A model generated the notes under the pieces. It saw only the letters and a list, made by a program, of their open reading frames with translations, was not told where the DNA came from and ran no database searches. Below, one piece after another: positions 42,805 through 51,577 of a DNA stretch of 64,000 nt (within the stretch, counting starts at the first letter, position 1; each line of letters opens with the position of its first letter). Position numbers and translations under genes: made by a program. The stretch comes from Pseudomonas vlassakiae (GTDB lineage: Bacteria > Pseudomonadota > Gammaproteobacteria > Pseudomonadales > Pseudomonadaceae), in assembly GCF_014269035.2 (NCBI RefSeq), contig NZ_JABWRP020000013.1:62001-126000 (forward strand). The letters run 5' to 3'.

Positions 42805-43731
42805 ATGAGCGCGGCCCGCAAGAACCCCGACGCCTTTGCCTTCCAGGTGATGCTGGGCCTGTGCCTGATCTGGGGCTGCCAGCAGGTGCTGATCAAGACG
42901 GCGGCGGTGGACATCGCGCCGGTGATGCAGGCGGCCCTGCGTAACTGCATCGCCGCGGTGCTGGTGGGGCTGATGATCTGCTGGCGCGGTGGCTGGGAAC
43001 AGGTGGGCAGCACCTGGCGGGCGGGGCTCGTGGCCGGAGCGCTGTTCGGCCTGGAGTTCCTGTTCATCGCCGAGGGCCTGAAGTTGACCTCGGCAGCGCA
43101 CATGTCGGTGTTCCTCTATACCGCACCCGTTTTCACTGCGCTGGGCCTGCACTTCATGCTGCCCAGCGAGCGGCTGCGGTGGTTGCAGTGGCTGGGTATC
43201 CTGCTGGCGTTCGGCGGGATAGCCGTGGCCTTTGCCGGCGGCCTGTCGTTCGCTGACATGGATGGACGAATGTTGCTCGGCGACGCCTTTGGCGTGCTCG
43301 CCGGGCTCGCCTGGGGCGCGACCACGGTGGTGGTGCGTGGCTCGCGCCTTTCGGAAGCTCCGGCGACCCTGACCTTGTTCTATCAACTGGCTGTAGGCTT
43401 TGCCGGATTGCTGCTGATCGCCCTGGTCAGCGGGCAGATTGGCGATGTGACATTGACGCCGCTGGCGGTGGGCAGCGTGCTGTTCCAGGGGATCGTCGTG
43501 TCGTTCGTCAGTTACCTCACCTGGTTCTGGTTGCTGCGTAAGTACCTGGCCTCCAACCTGGCGGTGTTTTCCTTCATCACTCCGTTGTTCGGTGTGACGT
43601 TCGGCGTCGTACTGCTGGGTGAGCCGTTGAGTCTGAACTTTGTGCTTGGGGCGGTGATGGTGCTGCTGGGGGTGATCCTGGTCAGTGCCGAGCCATGGGT
43701 GAAGCAGCAACTGCGCAAGTTTGTCGGTTAA
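42805..43731 (+). CDS. EamA/DMT-family exporter
   Basis: 308 residues with ten predicted membrane helices in two EamA repeats: GLCLIWGCQQVLIKTAAVDI, LTSAAHMSVFLYTAPVFTAL in the first; AGLAWGATTVVVRGS and FSFITPLFGVTFGVVLLGEP in the second. Likely an inner-membrane exporter of metabolites or amino acids; substrate unknown. Its stop overlaps by four bases the stop region of the converging MFS gene. Confidence 0.85.
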   Translation: MSAARKNPDAFAFQVMLGLCLIWGCQQVLIKTAAVDIAPVMQAALRNCIAAVLVGLMICWRGGWEQVGSTWRAGLVAGALFGLEFLFIAEGLKLTSAAHMSVFLYTAPVFTALGLHFMLPSERLRWLQWLGILLAFGGIAVAFAGGLSFADMDGRMLLGDAFGVLAGLAWGATTVVVRGSRLSEAPATLTLFYQLAVGFAGLLLIALVSGQIGDVTLTPLAVGSVLFQGIVVSFVSYLTWFWLLRKYLASNLAVFSFITPLFGVTFGVVLLGEPLSLNFVLGAVMVLLGVILVSAEPWVKQQLRKFVG

Positions 43732-44900
43732 GCGGCGCTCTGAGGTTCAGCCTGGCACGCTTGGAGGCTGCGGCCACTGGTCAGCACCAGCGCACCCGCT
43801 ACCCCCAGGCCCACTGCCGCCAGCACCAGCGCCGGCTGCAAACTCCCGCTGTAGTGGTTGCTCAGCGCCGCCAGCAACGGCCCGCTCAACTGCCCCAACG
43901 CAAAGCACGCGGTCAGCAGCCCGGCATTGCGTTGGGTGGCATGCGGCGCCAGTTCCCGCGAGCGCTGCATCACCAGCTGCATGCACGCCAGGAAGGGCCC
44001 GCCGCACAGCACCACGCCCAGGGCCAGGCCAACGCCACCCCCCATCAGGCAAGCCAGTACGCCCAACCCTTGCAGCCAAAGGGTGACAGTCAGCCAGGTC
44101 GAAGTGCGGCCCGCCCGGCGCAGGCTCACCAGTACCACACCCAGCGCGGCTGCCAGGCCGAACGCTGGCCAGAACAGGTCAGCCATCCAGTGGCCGCGAA
44201 ACTGCTGGTTGGCCATCTGCGACAGGAAGGTGGCCGGCAGGATGTAACCCACGCCATACAAGGCATAGACCAAACCGAGGCGACCGATACCGACGCTACG
44301 GGTTGGGCCCTGCTGCGCGGCAGTGGGCAGCACGGCAGGCTGCAGGGCGCGAGGCAGCCAGGGGCGCACGGCCAGCAGCATGACCAGCGCTGCAACGGCA
44401 TAGATCAGCCAGAGTGCCGCCGAGCCAAGCCCCAGCAAATGCGCAGCCAGTGCCAGCAAACCGGTCAGCGCAATGCCCAACCCAGGCCCGGCGAACACCA
44501 TCGCCCCAAAGCGTTGGCGGTTGTGGGCATTGGCCACTTGCTGGCTGAGGCTGGTGATCATCACCAGTACCCAGGCACTGGCCACGCCCGTGCCGAAGCG
44601 CAGCAGCAGGTGGCTCCAGAAGCCGTCGGCAGCCCAGGAAGCCAACGTCAGCAGCACGCACAGCCACAGGCCGCCGTGCAGGCGCAGTTTCACCTGGTTG
44701 GGCCGACGGGCGTACATGGCGTCCACGGCGCCTAGGAAGTAACCCAGGTAGTTGGCTGCCGCGACCAGCCCGGCGGCAGTCAGGTCGAACTGCCCTTCGG
44801 CGATCAGTTGCGGCAGTTGCGGGGTGAGGGCGAAGCGGCCAATGCCCATGGCCATCATCAGGGCCACGGCGCTGGCCAGCAATTGTACGAGCGGCGACAT
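43728..44900 (-). CDS. MFS transporter, YbfB/YjiJ family
   Basis: 390 residues, about 12 membrane helices. The N-terminus reads MALMMAMGIGRFALTPQLPQ-like (ALMMAMGIGRFALTPQLP), the family signature, then AANYLGYFLGAVDAMY. Substrate unknown. It is divergent from a LysR gene 106 bases away, and a LysR-type dyad lies between them, so it is the probable regulated target. Confidence 0.85.
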   Translation of the reverse strand: MSPLVQLLASAVALMMAMGIGRFALTPQLPQLIAEGQFDLTAAGLVAAANYLGYFLGAVDAMYARRPNQVKLRLHGGLWLCVLLTLASWAADGFWSHLLLRFGTGVASAWVLVMITSLSQQVANAHNRQRFGAMVFAGPGLGIALTGLLALAAHLLGLGSAALWLIYAVAALVMLLAVRPWLPRALQPAVLPTAAQQGPTRSVGIGRLGLVYALYGVGYILPATFLSQMANQQFRGHWMADLFWPAFGLAAALGVVLVSLRRAGRTSTWLTVTLWLQGLGVLACLMGGGVGLALGVVLCGGPFLACMQLVMQRSRELAPHATQRNAGLLTACFALGQLSGPLLAALSNHYSGSLQPALVLAAVGLGVAGALVLTSGRSLQACQAEPQSAA

Positions 44901-44955
44901 GAGGACTCTCCTGCGCGAATCGATGCGATGGATGGCAGGTTAGGGCGGATTGACT

Positions 44956-44970
44956 TTCAATAAAATTGAA
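44956..44970. promoter_or_regulatory. LysR-type dyad in the divergent promoter
   Basis: TTCAATAAAATTGAA, perfect six-base arms with a three-base centre, fits the T-N11-A rule. TTGACT just before it (44950-44955) may be a -35 for the lysR gene, giving autoregulation. Confidence 0.55.
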
Positions 44971-45006
44971 TAATGATGATCAAGTTGTTCTGTTTTGGAG
45001 AATGTC

Positions 45007-45900
45007 ATGGAGTTCAGCCAACTGCGCATCTTCCAGGCCGTGGCCGAGGAAGGTTCGGTGACCCGCGCCGCCGAGCGGCTGCATCGGGTGCCGTCGAACC
45101 TGTCGACGCGCCTGCGCCAGCTCGAAGAGCAACTGGGGGTGGAATTGTTCCTGCGCGAACGTCAGCGCTTGCAGCTGTCACCCGCTGGCAAGGTGCTGCT
45201 GGATTACGCCAACCGCCTGTCGGCGCTGCGTGATGAAGCGGTAGCGGCGGTGCAGGGCGGCCAGCCGGCCGGCGATTTCGTGCTGGGCACCATGTACAGC
45301 ACTGCCGCCATCCACTTGCCGGCGCTGTTGGCGCGCTACCACCAGCAATACCCGGCGGTGAACCTGCAGGTACAGGCAGCCCCCAGCGGCGACCTGCTGG
45401 AAGGCCTGCTCAGCCATCGCCTGGATGCCGCACTGGTGGACGGCCCGCCAAGCCTGGCCGGGCTGGATGGTGTGCCGCTGTGCGATGAAGTGCTGGTCTT
45501 GATCACCAGCCCGGAACACCCGGCGGTGCGCAGTGCCAGGGACGTGGCCGGCAAGGCGGTGTTCACCTTCCGCCAGGGCTGTTCCTACCGTATGCGCCTG
45601 GAGGCCTGGTATGCCCATGACCACACGCCGATGGGGCGGGTGATGGAAATCGAGTCGTACCAGAGCATGCTGGCCTGCGTGATTGCGGGTGCGGGCGTAG
45701 CCTTGATGGCGCAATCGATGCTCGACAGCCTGCCTGGGCGTGATCGAGTCAGCGCGCATCGGTTGCATTCACCCTTCGATCACGCAGAAACCTGGTTGAT
45801 GTGGCGCCAGGGCATGCGCGGGGCGAATTTGCAGGCCTGGATCGATCTGCAACAAACCGAAACGATTAACCAGTCGTCGGAATGCGCCGTTTCCGCTTGA
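45007..45900 (+). CDS. LysR-family transcriptional regulator
   Basis: 297 residues; ATG 45007 (MEFSQLRIFQAVAEEGSVTR) has TGGAG upstream and is preferred to 44995. N-terminal winged helix (AERLHRVPSNLSTRLRQLEE), then a substrate-binding domain of the periplasmic-binding type. It probably controls the divergent MFS gene through the dyad at 44956. The ligand is unknown. Its stop codon overlaps an Anr box belonging to the next transcription unit. Confidence 0.85.
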   Translation: MEFSQLRIFQAVAEEGSVTRAAERLHRVPSNLSTRLRQLEEQLGVELFLRERQRLQLSPAGKVLLDYANRLSALRDEAVAAVQGGQPAGDFVLGTMYSTAAIHLPALLARYHQQYPAVNLQVQAAPSGDLLEGLLSHRLDAALVDGPPSLAGLDGVPLCDEVLVLITSPEHPAVRSARDVAGKAVFTFRQGCSYRMRLEAWYAHDHTPMGRVMEIESYQSMLACVIAGAGVALMAQSMLDSLPGRDRVSAHRLHSPFDHAETWLMWRQGMRGANLQAWIDLQQTETINQSSECAVSA

Positions 45901-45910
45901 TCCGCGTCAA
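45897..45910 (+). promoter_or_regulatory. Anr (FNR-type) box
   Basis: TTGATCCGCGTCAA matches the Anr consensus TTGAT-N4-(A/G)TCAA in full. It lies 115 bases upstream of the PA1414-like gene and predicts induction at low oxygen. Confidence 0.75.
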
Positions 45911-46025
45911 TCTAGACCATATCTGTAGGAACAAGAGCATGCGTAGTACAGGACATCGGACTATGATCTGTATGAAACATCGCAAGATTGAATTTGCCGT
46001 GAGGCTGACCCGTCAAGGGGGCATT

Positions 46026-46154
46026 ATGAAAAACCCAATGTTCAACTGGCTCCACGACCTGGCCGTCGCCTTGGGGCTGATTCCACCACCTTTGCAGCCG
46101 GTGCCGATCCCGACTGATGAAGAGCAGCGCAAGCGCCAGCCGCGTCGTCGCTGA
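46026..46154 (+). CDS. PA1414-family small protein (42 residues)
   Basis: ATG 46026 with AAGGGGGC before it. The product is MKNPMFNWLHDLAVALGLIP, then PPLQPVPIPTDEEQRKRQPR. An amphipathic N-terminal helix, proline-rich centre and basic end match the PA1414 type, from memory. It is downstream of an Anr box and followed by a terminator, so it forms a single-gene, oxygen-controlled unit. Protein function unknown; the RNA may be the active product. Confidence 0.7.
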   Translation: MKNPMFNWLHDLAVALGLIPPPLQPVPIPTDEEQRKRQPRRR

Positions 46155-46161
46155 AATGCAA

Positions 46162-46194
46162 AAGGCCGCAGCATCTGTCCGATGCCGCGGCCTT
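46162..46194 (+). terminator. Terminator of the PA1414-like unit
   Basis: AAGGCCGC-A-GCATC / GATGC-C-GCGGCCTT, a 13-pair stem with one mismatch and a five-base loop, followed by GTTGTTT. It probably works in both directions, also ending the converging symporter gene. Confidence 0.75.
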
Positions 46195-46218
46195 GTTGTT
46201 TCTGCTGTTATGGCCTGA

Positions 46219-47598
46219 TCAGGCCAGCTTCACTTCACCCAGCGGCTTGCGCGACAGCACGCTCACCAGCACGAAGCTCACCAGGCCAACCGCCAGGCTG
46301 TAGTAGATCGGCGTGTTGGCATCCAGCCCGTCCTTGAACATGAAGAACAGTGCGGTGGCAAAGCCCAGCGACATGCTGGCGATGGCGCCTGCGGTGGTTG
46401 CACGCTTCCAGAAGATCGCCCCGATCAGCGGGATCAGCATACCGCCGACCAGCAGGTTGTAGGCCAGGGTCAGGGCGCTGATCACATCGTTCACCGCCAT
46501 GGCGATGCCCAGCACCACCAGGCCGGTGATCAGGGTGAACAGGCGGCTGACGCCCAGGCTCGACTGCTTGCCGCCACGCAGCTTGGGCAGCAGGTCTTCG
46601 GTCAGGGTGGTCGAGGCTGCCAGCAAGCCAGCACTGGCGGTCGACATCATGGCCGCCAGCGCGGCTGCCATCAGCAGGCCACGAATGCCTTCCGGCAACT
46701 GGCCCTTGATCATCTCGGCAAAGGCATTGTTCGGGTTGGCCAGGTCCGGCATCAGCACATGGGCGGACATGCCGATCAGGGCGCACGCCAGGCCGTACAG
46801 CACGCAGTACACACCGGCGGTGGTGCCGGCGCGCTGGCAGACCTTTTCGTCACGGGCAGTGAATACTCGCTGCCAGATGTCCTGGCCGATCAGGATGCCG
46901 AAGAAGTAGATCAGGAAGTAGGTGATGATGGTGTCCCAGCCGATGGTGGTCCAGCTGAAGCTGGCCGCCGGCAACTTGGCCACCAGGGTATCCCAGCCAC
47001 CGGCCTTGTACAGGCAGATGGGCAGCAGGATGAACATCAGGCCAACGGTCTTGATCACGAACTGGACGATGTCGGTGAGGGTCAGCGACCACATGCCACC
47101 AATGGTCGAGTAGATCACCACCACACCGCCGCCGAGCAGCAGCGACGCCCAGAAGGGCAGGTCGAGCAGCACTTGCAGCACGGTTGCCATGGCCAGGGTC
47201 GAGGTGACGCCGATCATCAGCGCATAGGCCAGCATGATCGCCGCGCTGGCCTGGCGGGCCATGGGGTTGTAGCGGCGCTCCAGCACCTGGGTCACGGTGA
47301 AGATCTTCAGGCGCAGCAGGGGTTTGGCCAGGAACAGGTTGAGGGCGATGATGCCCAGGCCCAGGGCGGCACACAGCCAGAAGCCGGAAATGCCGTGGAC
47401 GTAGCCCAGGCGCACGGTGCCGACGGTGGAGGCGCCGCCGAGCACGGTGGTGGCCATGGTGCCCATGTACAGGGTCGGGCCGAGGTTGCGCCCGGCCACG
47501 AGGTAGTCTTCGTGGGTTCTAGCGCGCCGCATGCCATACCAGCCCAGCCCGAGCATGCCGACGGTGTAGATCATTACAACAATGATGTCCAAGGCCAT
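46219..47598 (-). CDS. Sodium:solute symporter (SSS family)
   Basis: 459 residues, about 13 membrane helices. SSS signatures include the N-terminal YTVGMLGLGWYGMRRARTHE, VAGRNLGPTLYMGTMATTVL, FFGILIGQDIWQRVF and MAAALAAMMSTASAGLLAAS. It lies 139 bases downstream of gbuA on the same strand. From gene order it may import 4-guanidinobutyrate or a related guanidino or polyamine compound; this is inference. Confidence 0.85.
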   Translation of the reverse strand: MALDIIVVMIYTVGMLGLGWYGMRRARTHEDYLVAGRNLGPTLYMGTMATTVLGGASTVGTVRLGYVHGISGFWLCAALGLGIIALNLFLAKPLLRLKIFTVTQVLERRYNPMARQASAAIMLAYALMIGVTSTLAMATVLQVLLDLPFWASLLLGGGVVVIYSTIGGMWSLTLTDIVQFVIKTVGLMFILLPICLYKAGGWDTLVAKLPAASFSWTTIGWDTIITYFLIYFFGILIGQDIWQRVFTARDEKVCQRAGTTAGVYCVLYGLACALIGMSAHVLMPDLANPNNAFAEMIKGQLPEGIRGLLMAAALAAMMSTASAGLLAASTTLTEDLLPKLRGGKQSSLGVSRLFTLITGLVVLGIAMAVNDVISALTLAYNLLVGGMLIPLIGAIFWKRATTAGAIASMSLGFATALFFMFKDGLDANTPIYYSLAVGLVSFVLVSVLSRKPLGEVKLA

Positions 47599-47737
47599 TG
47601 GGGGTCTCCCGATTATCTTTATTATGGCGAGATCGACCGCAAGGCGGGTTCACGGCGCCCGGCGGTCTTGTCTTGTGTTGGCGGGCCTCTATGGCCCTCC
47701 CTCATGGCTCCTGCCGGGGTACTTCAGGCAAAGCTGA

Positions 47738-48688
47738 TCAGCGACGCACGACGCCCGGCAGCACGCAGAGCATCTCGAACAGCAGGTTGGCGCCAAGCAG
47801 CGAGGTGTTGCCGGTGGTGTCGTAAGGCGGGGAGACTTCGACCAGGTCACAGCCGATCAGGTCCAGGCCGTGGCAGCCGCGAATGATCTCCATCGCCTGG
47901 ATGGTGGTCAAGCCGCCGATTTCCGGGGTGCCGGTGCCTGGGGCCCAGGCCGGGTCGATGCCGTCGATGTCGAACGACAGGTACACCGGGCCACCGCCGA
48001 CCTTTTCGCGCACTTCGGCCATCAGCGGTTCCAGTGACTTGTGCCAGCACTCTTCGGCCTGCACCACGCGGAAGCCCTGGCGGCGGCTCCAGTTGAAGTC
48101 GTCGGCGGTATAGCCTTGGGCGCGCAGGCCGATCTGCACCACACGGTCGCAATCGAGCAGGCCTTCTTCCACGGCGCGGCGGAAGGTGGTGCCGTGGGCG
48201 ATCTTCTCGCCGAACATGTGGTCGTTGACGTCGGCGTGGGCATCGATGTGCACCAGGCCGATCTTGCCGTGCTTCTTGTGCAGGGCGCGCAGGATCGGCA
48301 GGGTGATGGTGTGATCGCCACCGAGGGTCAACGGGATGACGTTGTGTTCGACGATCTCGTCGTAGGCTTGTTCGATGATGCGCACGGCGTCGAGCAGGTT
48401 GAAGGTGTTGATCGCCACGTCACCGATGTCGGCCACCGATAGCGAGTCGAACGGGGCGGCACCGGTGGCCATGTTGTACGGGCGGATCATCACCGATTCG
48501 GCGCGGATCTGCCGCGGGCCGAAGCGGGTGCCGGAGCGCAGCGAGGTACCGATGTCCAGGGGTACGCCGATGAACGCGGCGTCAAGGCCTTCGGCGCTTT
48601 GCAGGTGGGGGAGACGGAGCATGGTGGCGATGCCGCCGAAACGCGGCATTTCGTTGCCGCCCAGTGGTTGGTGGAGAACTTTGTCCAC
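47738..48688 (-). CDS. gbuA: Guanidinobutyrase (agmatinase/ureohydrolase family)
   Basis: Hydrolyses 4-guanidinobutyrate to 4-aminobutyrate and urea, with a binuclear Mn centre. Ligands visible: GGDHTITLPI, DAHADVND and SFDIDGIDPAWAPGTGTPE. The start is taken at GTG 48688 (GAGG upstream), giving VDKVLHQPLGGNEMPRFGGI and 316 residues, close to the 319 of P. aeruginosa GbuA as I remember it; ATG 48700 is an alternative. It is divergent from the LysR gene, as gbuA/gbuR in P. aeruginosa. Arginine catabolism by the arginine oxidase/dehydrogenase branch. Confidence 0.85.
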   Translation of the reverse strand: MDKVLHQPLGGNEMPRFGGIATMLRLPHLQSAEGLDAAFIGVPLDIGTSLRSGTRFGPRQIRAESVMIRPYNMATGAAPFDSLSVADIGDVAINTFNLLDAVRIIEQAYDEIVEHNVIPLTLGGDHTITLPILRALHKKHGKIGLVHIDAHADVNDHMFGEKIAHGTTFRRAVEEGLLDCDRVVQIGLRAQGYTADDFNWSRRQGFRVVQAEECWHKSLEPLMAEVREKVGGGPVYLSFDIDGIDPAWAPGTGTPEIGGLTTIQAMEIIRGCHGLDLIGCDLVEVSPPYDTTGNTSLLGANLLFEMLCVLPGVVRR

Positions 48689-48911
48689 GGTGGGCCTCAT
48701 CAGTCGGTCGATTGTTCTGTTTGTTCGAACCTGTGCCGCCGCACGCCTCTCAGCTTCGTATATGCCGGCGGGCAGGGCCATTTCGGCCAAGTCTGCGCAA
48801 GGTAGTGCGTGAGAAAAATCGCTACCGGCAAATACTTACTTCAGGAATTTCTGAACTATCGCCCACAGGAGCGGTTAGACTGCGCGCAGATACCTTGCGG
48901 AACCGTTGCCC

Positions 48912-49805
48912 ATGGCCTCGACCTTGCCCGACCTGAAACTGCTGCGCATCTTCGTCAGCGTGGTGCGCCACCAGGGGTTCGCCAATGCCCAGCGCGAACT
49001 CAACCTGTCGACCTCGGCCATCAGTACCTACATGAGCCAGCTCGAAGGCGCCCTGGGGATCGTGCTGTGCCACCGTGGCCGGGGCGGCTTCAGCCTGACC
49101 AGCAAGGGCGAGCTGTTCCATCAGGAGACCCTGCGCCTGCTGGCCGAGCTGGACGGTTTCGAACAGTACGCCGCAGCGCTCAAGGGCGAGCTGCGCGGCA
49201 CCCTCAACCTGGGGGTGATCGACTCCACGGTTGGCGACCAGGCGCTGCCCTTGGCCGAGGCCATCGGGGCCTATAGCCAGGAACACCCGGCGGTGCACCT
49301 GCACCTGTCGGTGTCCAGCCCCTACGAGCTGCAACTCGGTGTGCAGGACAACCGTCTGGACCTGGCCATCGGCGCGTTTTCCTCGCGCATGAGTGGTTTG
49401 CTCTACCTGCCGCTTTACCGCGAACAGCATTGGCTCTATTGCAGCAGCCGCCACTCGCTGTTCGCCGAGCGGCGCATCCCCGAGCAGGTGGTGACGCAGC
49501 AACGCATGGTGGGGCGTGGCTACTGGAGCCAGGCCGAACTGGCCCGGCACGGCTTCAAGCACAGTGCGGCGACGGTAGAAAGCATGGAGGCGCAGCTGAT
49601 CCTGATTCTCTCGGGCGCCTACATCGGCTACCTGCCCGAGCACTACGCCCAGGCTTGGGTCGACAAGGGCGACCTCAGGGTGCTATCGCCGGCGACTTTC
49701 GGGTATCAGGCGCCATTCTCGCTGATCGTGCGCAGGGGGCGTAGTCGTGAGCCGCTGATTCAAACATTCCGGGACCTGCTCAAGAGCCAGTTGAATGTCG
49801 GTTGA
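48912..49805 (+). CDS. gbuR: LysR-family regulator of guanidinobutyrate use
   Basis: 297 residues from ATG 48912 (MASTLPDLKLLRIFVSVVRH; 48906 is less likely). Winged helix with NLSTSAISTYMSQLEGALG, then an inducer-binding domain. Divergent from gbuA with about 220 bases between starts. By synteny it is GbuR, which activates gbuA in response to 4-guanidinobutyrate. The symbol rests on context and overall resemblance. Confidence 0.75.
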   Translation: MASTLPDLKLLRIFVSVVRHQGFANAQRELNLSTSAISTYMSQLEGALGIVLCHRGRGGFSLTSKGELFHQETLRLLAELDGFEQYAAALKGELRGTLNLGVIDSTVGDQALPLAEAIGAYSQEHPAVHLHLSVSSPYELQLGVQDNRLDLAIGAFSSRMSGLLYLPLYREQHWLYCSSRHSLFAERRIPEQVVTQQRMVGRGYWSQAELARHGFKHSAATVESMEAQLILILSGAYIGYLPEHYAQAWVDKGDLRVLSPATFGYQAPFSLIVRRGRSREPLIQTFRDLLKSQLNVG

Positions 49806-49939
49806 AGGGTGAGCTTCGTAGGACAATCCGACTGAGTGCGCTAAATAAATTTCCAAATTAGCCGCTAACCCCTCCACGCTCTGCTAGATATTTAGTTGCG
49901 CTGCACCCTCAATACCCCCTCTTCGAAGGACCGTTCAAG

Positions 49940-51505
49940 ATGCGCATGAACTTGCCCGTCACTGAGCACGAAAGAACCTTTCCCCACGAGCAGCGCCTGA
50001 TCTCCACCACGGACCTCAATAGCCGCATCACCTACTGCAATGACGCCTTCGTCGCGATCAGCGGTTTTACCTACGACGAACTGGTCGGCCAGCCACACAA
50101 CCTGGTGCGTCACCCTGACATGCCCCCCGCCGTGTTCGGCCATATGTGGGAGACCATCAAGCAAGGCAAACCCTGGATGGGGGTGGTCAAGAACCGCGCC
50201 AAGAACGGCGATCACTATTGGGTCAGCGCCTATGTCACGGCGATCTACGAGAATGGCCGCATCAGTGGCTACGAGTCGGTGCGTTCGGTGCCGACCCGCG
50301 AGCAGATCCGCCGTGCCGAAGCCCTGTACGCGCGGCTGCGCGCGGGCAAGTCGCCGGCGCCCTGGGCAGCCCGGTTGGCGCGTGGCGTGGCCCACGGCGG
50401 GCCGTTGATCGGCGCCGGCCTGCTGTCGGCTGCCGGCTACCTCTGGTTGCCGCCTTATCTGGCGCTGGGCGTGCTGATGACCAGCTTGCTGGTGGCCTGG
50501 TACCTGAGCGAACGCCAGCAAGGCCAAACGATCCGCCGCACGCTTGCGGAGCACCCGAAGGCGTTCACCAGCCCTTTGGTGGCCCTGACCTACAGTGACA
50601 ATCCTGGCCTGCTGGGCCAGCTCGACCTTGCCATCATCAGCGAAGAAGCGCGCCTGCAAACCGCGCTTACTCGCCTGGTGGATGCCGGCGTCGGGGTCAA
50701 GTCGCGGGCCGCTCAGTCGGCCGACCTGTCCGATGCCCAGGCGCAGATGCTCGACCGCCAGCGCAGCGAGACCGACCAGTCGGCCACGGCCATCGCCCAG
50801 ATGGCCGCAACCATCCAGGAGGTCACCCACAACGTGCAAAGCACGGCCCATGCCGCCGGTGACGCCGACCAGCTGGCCCAGCACGGCAGCGAGCTGGCGC
50901 AGCAGAGCCTGAAGGCCATGGGCAGCATGAACGAGGCGGTCAGTGACATTGGTCAGGCGGTCAACGCCCTGGCCGAGCAAACCCAGTCGATCGGCAGTGT
51001 GGTCGATGTGATCACGTCGATTGCCGAGCAGACCAACCTGCTGGCGCTCAACGCCGCGATCGAGGCAGCCCGCGCCGGCGAGCAGGGCAGGGGCTTTGCC
51101 GTGGTCGCCGACGAGGTGCGTTCGCTGGCGCAGCGCACACGTGCTTCCACCGACGAAATCCACCAGATCATCGCCTCGCTGCGTGCTGGCGCCGAGCGTG
51201 CAGTGAGCACTGCCAGCCGCGGCGAGCAGATTTCGCGCGACAGTGTGCAAAGTGTCGAGGCGGTGCAAACGGCGCTGGCCGGCATTGCCCAGGCGGTCAG
51301 CCGCATTACCGGCATGAGCCAGCAGATGGCCACGGCGTCGGAGCAGCAGAGCCATGTGGCCGAGGATATCAACCAACAGATCGTGCGCATTGCCCAACTG
51401 TGCGACCAGTCGGCGGGGCAGGCCAAACAGGGGGCCGAGATCAGTCAGGACCTGGAACGGATGGCCGAGTACCTGCATAGCCTGGCAGAGCGGTTCAACC
51501 GCTGA
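49940..51505 (+). CDS. Aer-like PAS-domain chemoreceptor
   Basis: 521 residues. The N-terminal PAS domain (about 20-120: LNSRITYCNDAFVAISGFTY, GVVKNRAKNGDHYWVSAYVT) is the FAD/energy-sensing type of Aer. There is no periplasmic domain; a hydrophobic hairpin (GPLIGAGLLSAAGYLWLPPY, LGVLMTSLLVAWYL) anchors it. The methyl-accepting signalling domain contains the hairpin tip SIAEQTNLLALNAAIEAARA. No C-terminal CheR-binding pentapeptide. Likely aerotaxis or energy taxis through CheW/CheA. In P. aeruginosa the same position after gbuR is held by bdlA, from memory. Confidence 0.85.
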   Translation: MRMNLPVTEHERTFPHEQRLISTTDLNSRITYCNDAFVAISGFTYDELVGQPHNLVRHPDMPPAVFGHMWETIKQGKPWMGVVKNRAKNGDHYWVSAYVTAIYENGRISGYESVRSVPTREQIRRAEALYARLRAGKSPAPWAARLARGVAHGGPLIGAGLLSAAGYLWLPPYLALGVLMTSLLVAWYLSERQQGQTIRRTLAEHPKAFTSPLVALTYSDNPGLLGQLDLAIISEEARLQTALTRLVDAGVGVKSRAAQSADLSDAQAQMLDRQRSETDQSATAIAQMAATIQEVTHNVQSTAHAAGDADQLAQHGSELAQQSLKAMGSMNEAVSDIGQAVNALAEQTQSIGSVVDVITSIAEQTNLLALNAAIEAARAGEQGRGFAVVADEVRSLAQRTRASTDEIHQIIASLRAGAERAVSTASRGEQISRDSVQSVEAVQTALAGIAQAVSRITGMSQQMATASEQQSHVAEDINQQIVRIAQLCDQSAGQAKQGAEISQDLERMAEYLHSLAERFNR

Positions 51506-51511
51506 AGACGT

Positions 51512-51538
51512 TGGGGCCCGCAAAGCGGGCCCAAATTT
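51512..51538 (+). terminator. Terminator after the chemoreceptor gene
   Basis: GGGCCCGC-AAA-GCGGGCCC followed by AAATTT, seven bases after the stop codon. Confidence 0.6.
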
Positions 51539-51577
51539 CCAGCCTGTGGCAAAATCCCTCCGCCAACGGAGACCTCC

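Larger units (their letters stand above)
45940..46200 (+). ncRNA. Possible SicX-like transcript covering the small PA1414-like gene
   Basis: In P. aeruginosa the PA1414 transcript is Anr-controlled and is the source of the regulatory RNA SicX. Here an Anr box, a 42-codon gene of the same type and a strong terminator occur in the same order. Ends are approximate; RNA function is inference from synteny. Confidence 0.4.

Noticed and set aside
42577..43710. 377-codon minus-strand frame opposite the EamA exporter
   Set aside because: The plus-strand frame encodes ten membrane helices of a known family; the antisense product is H/Q/R-rich and featureless.
49940..51505. Considered calling the chemoreceptor BdlA from gene order
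   Set aside because: It has one PAS domain plus a membrane hairpin and 521 residues, which fits Aer rather than the soluble two-PAS BdlA.
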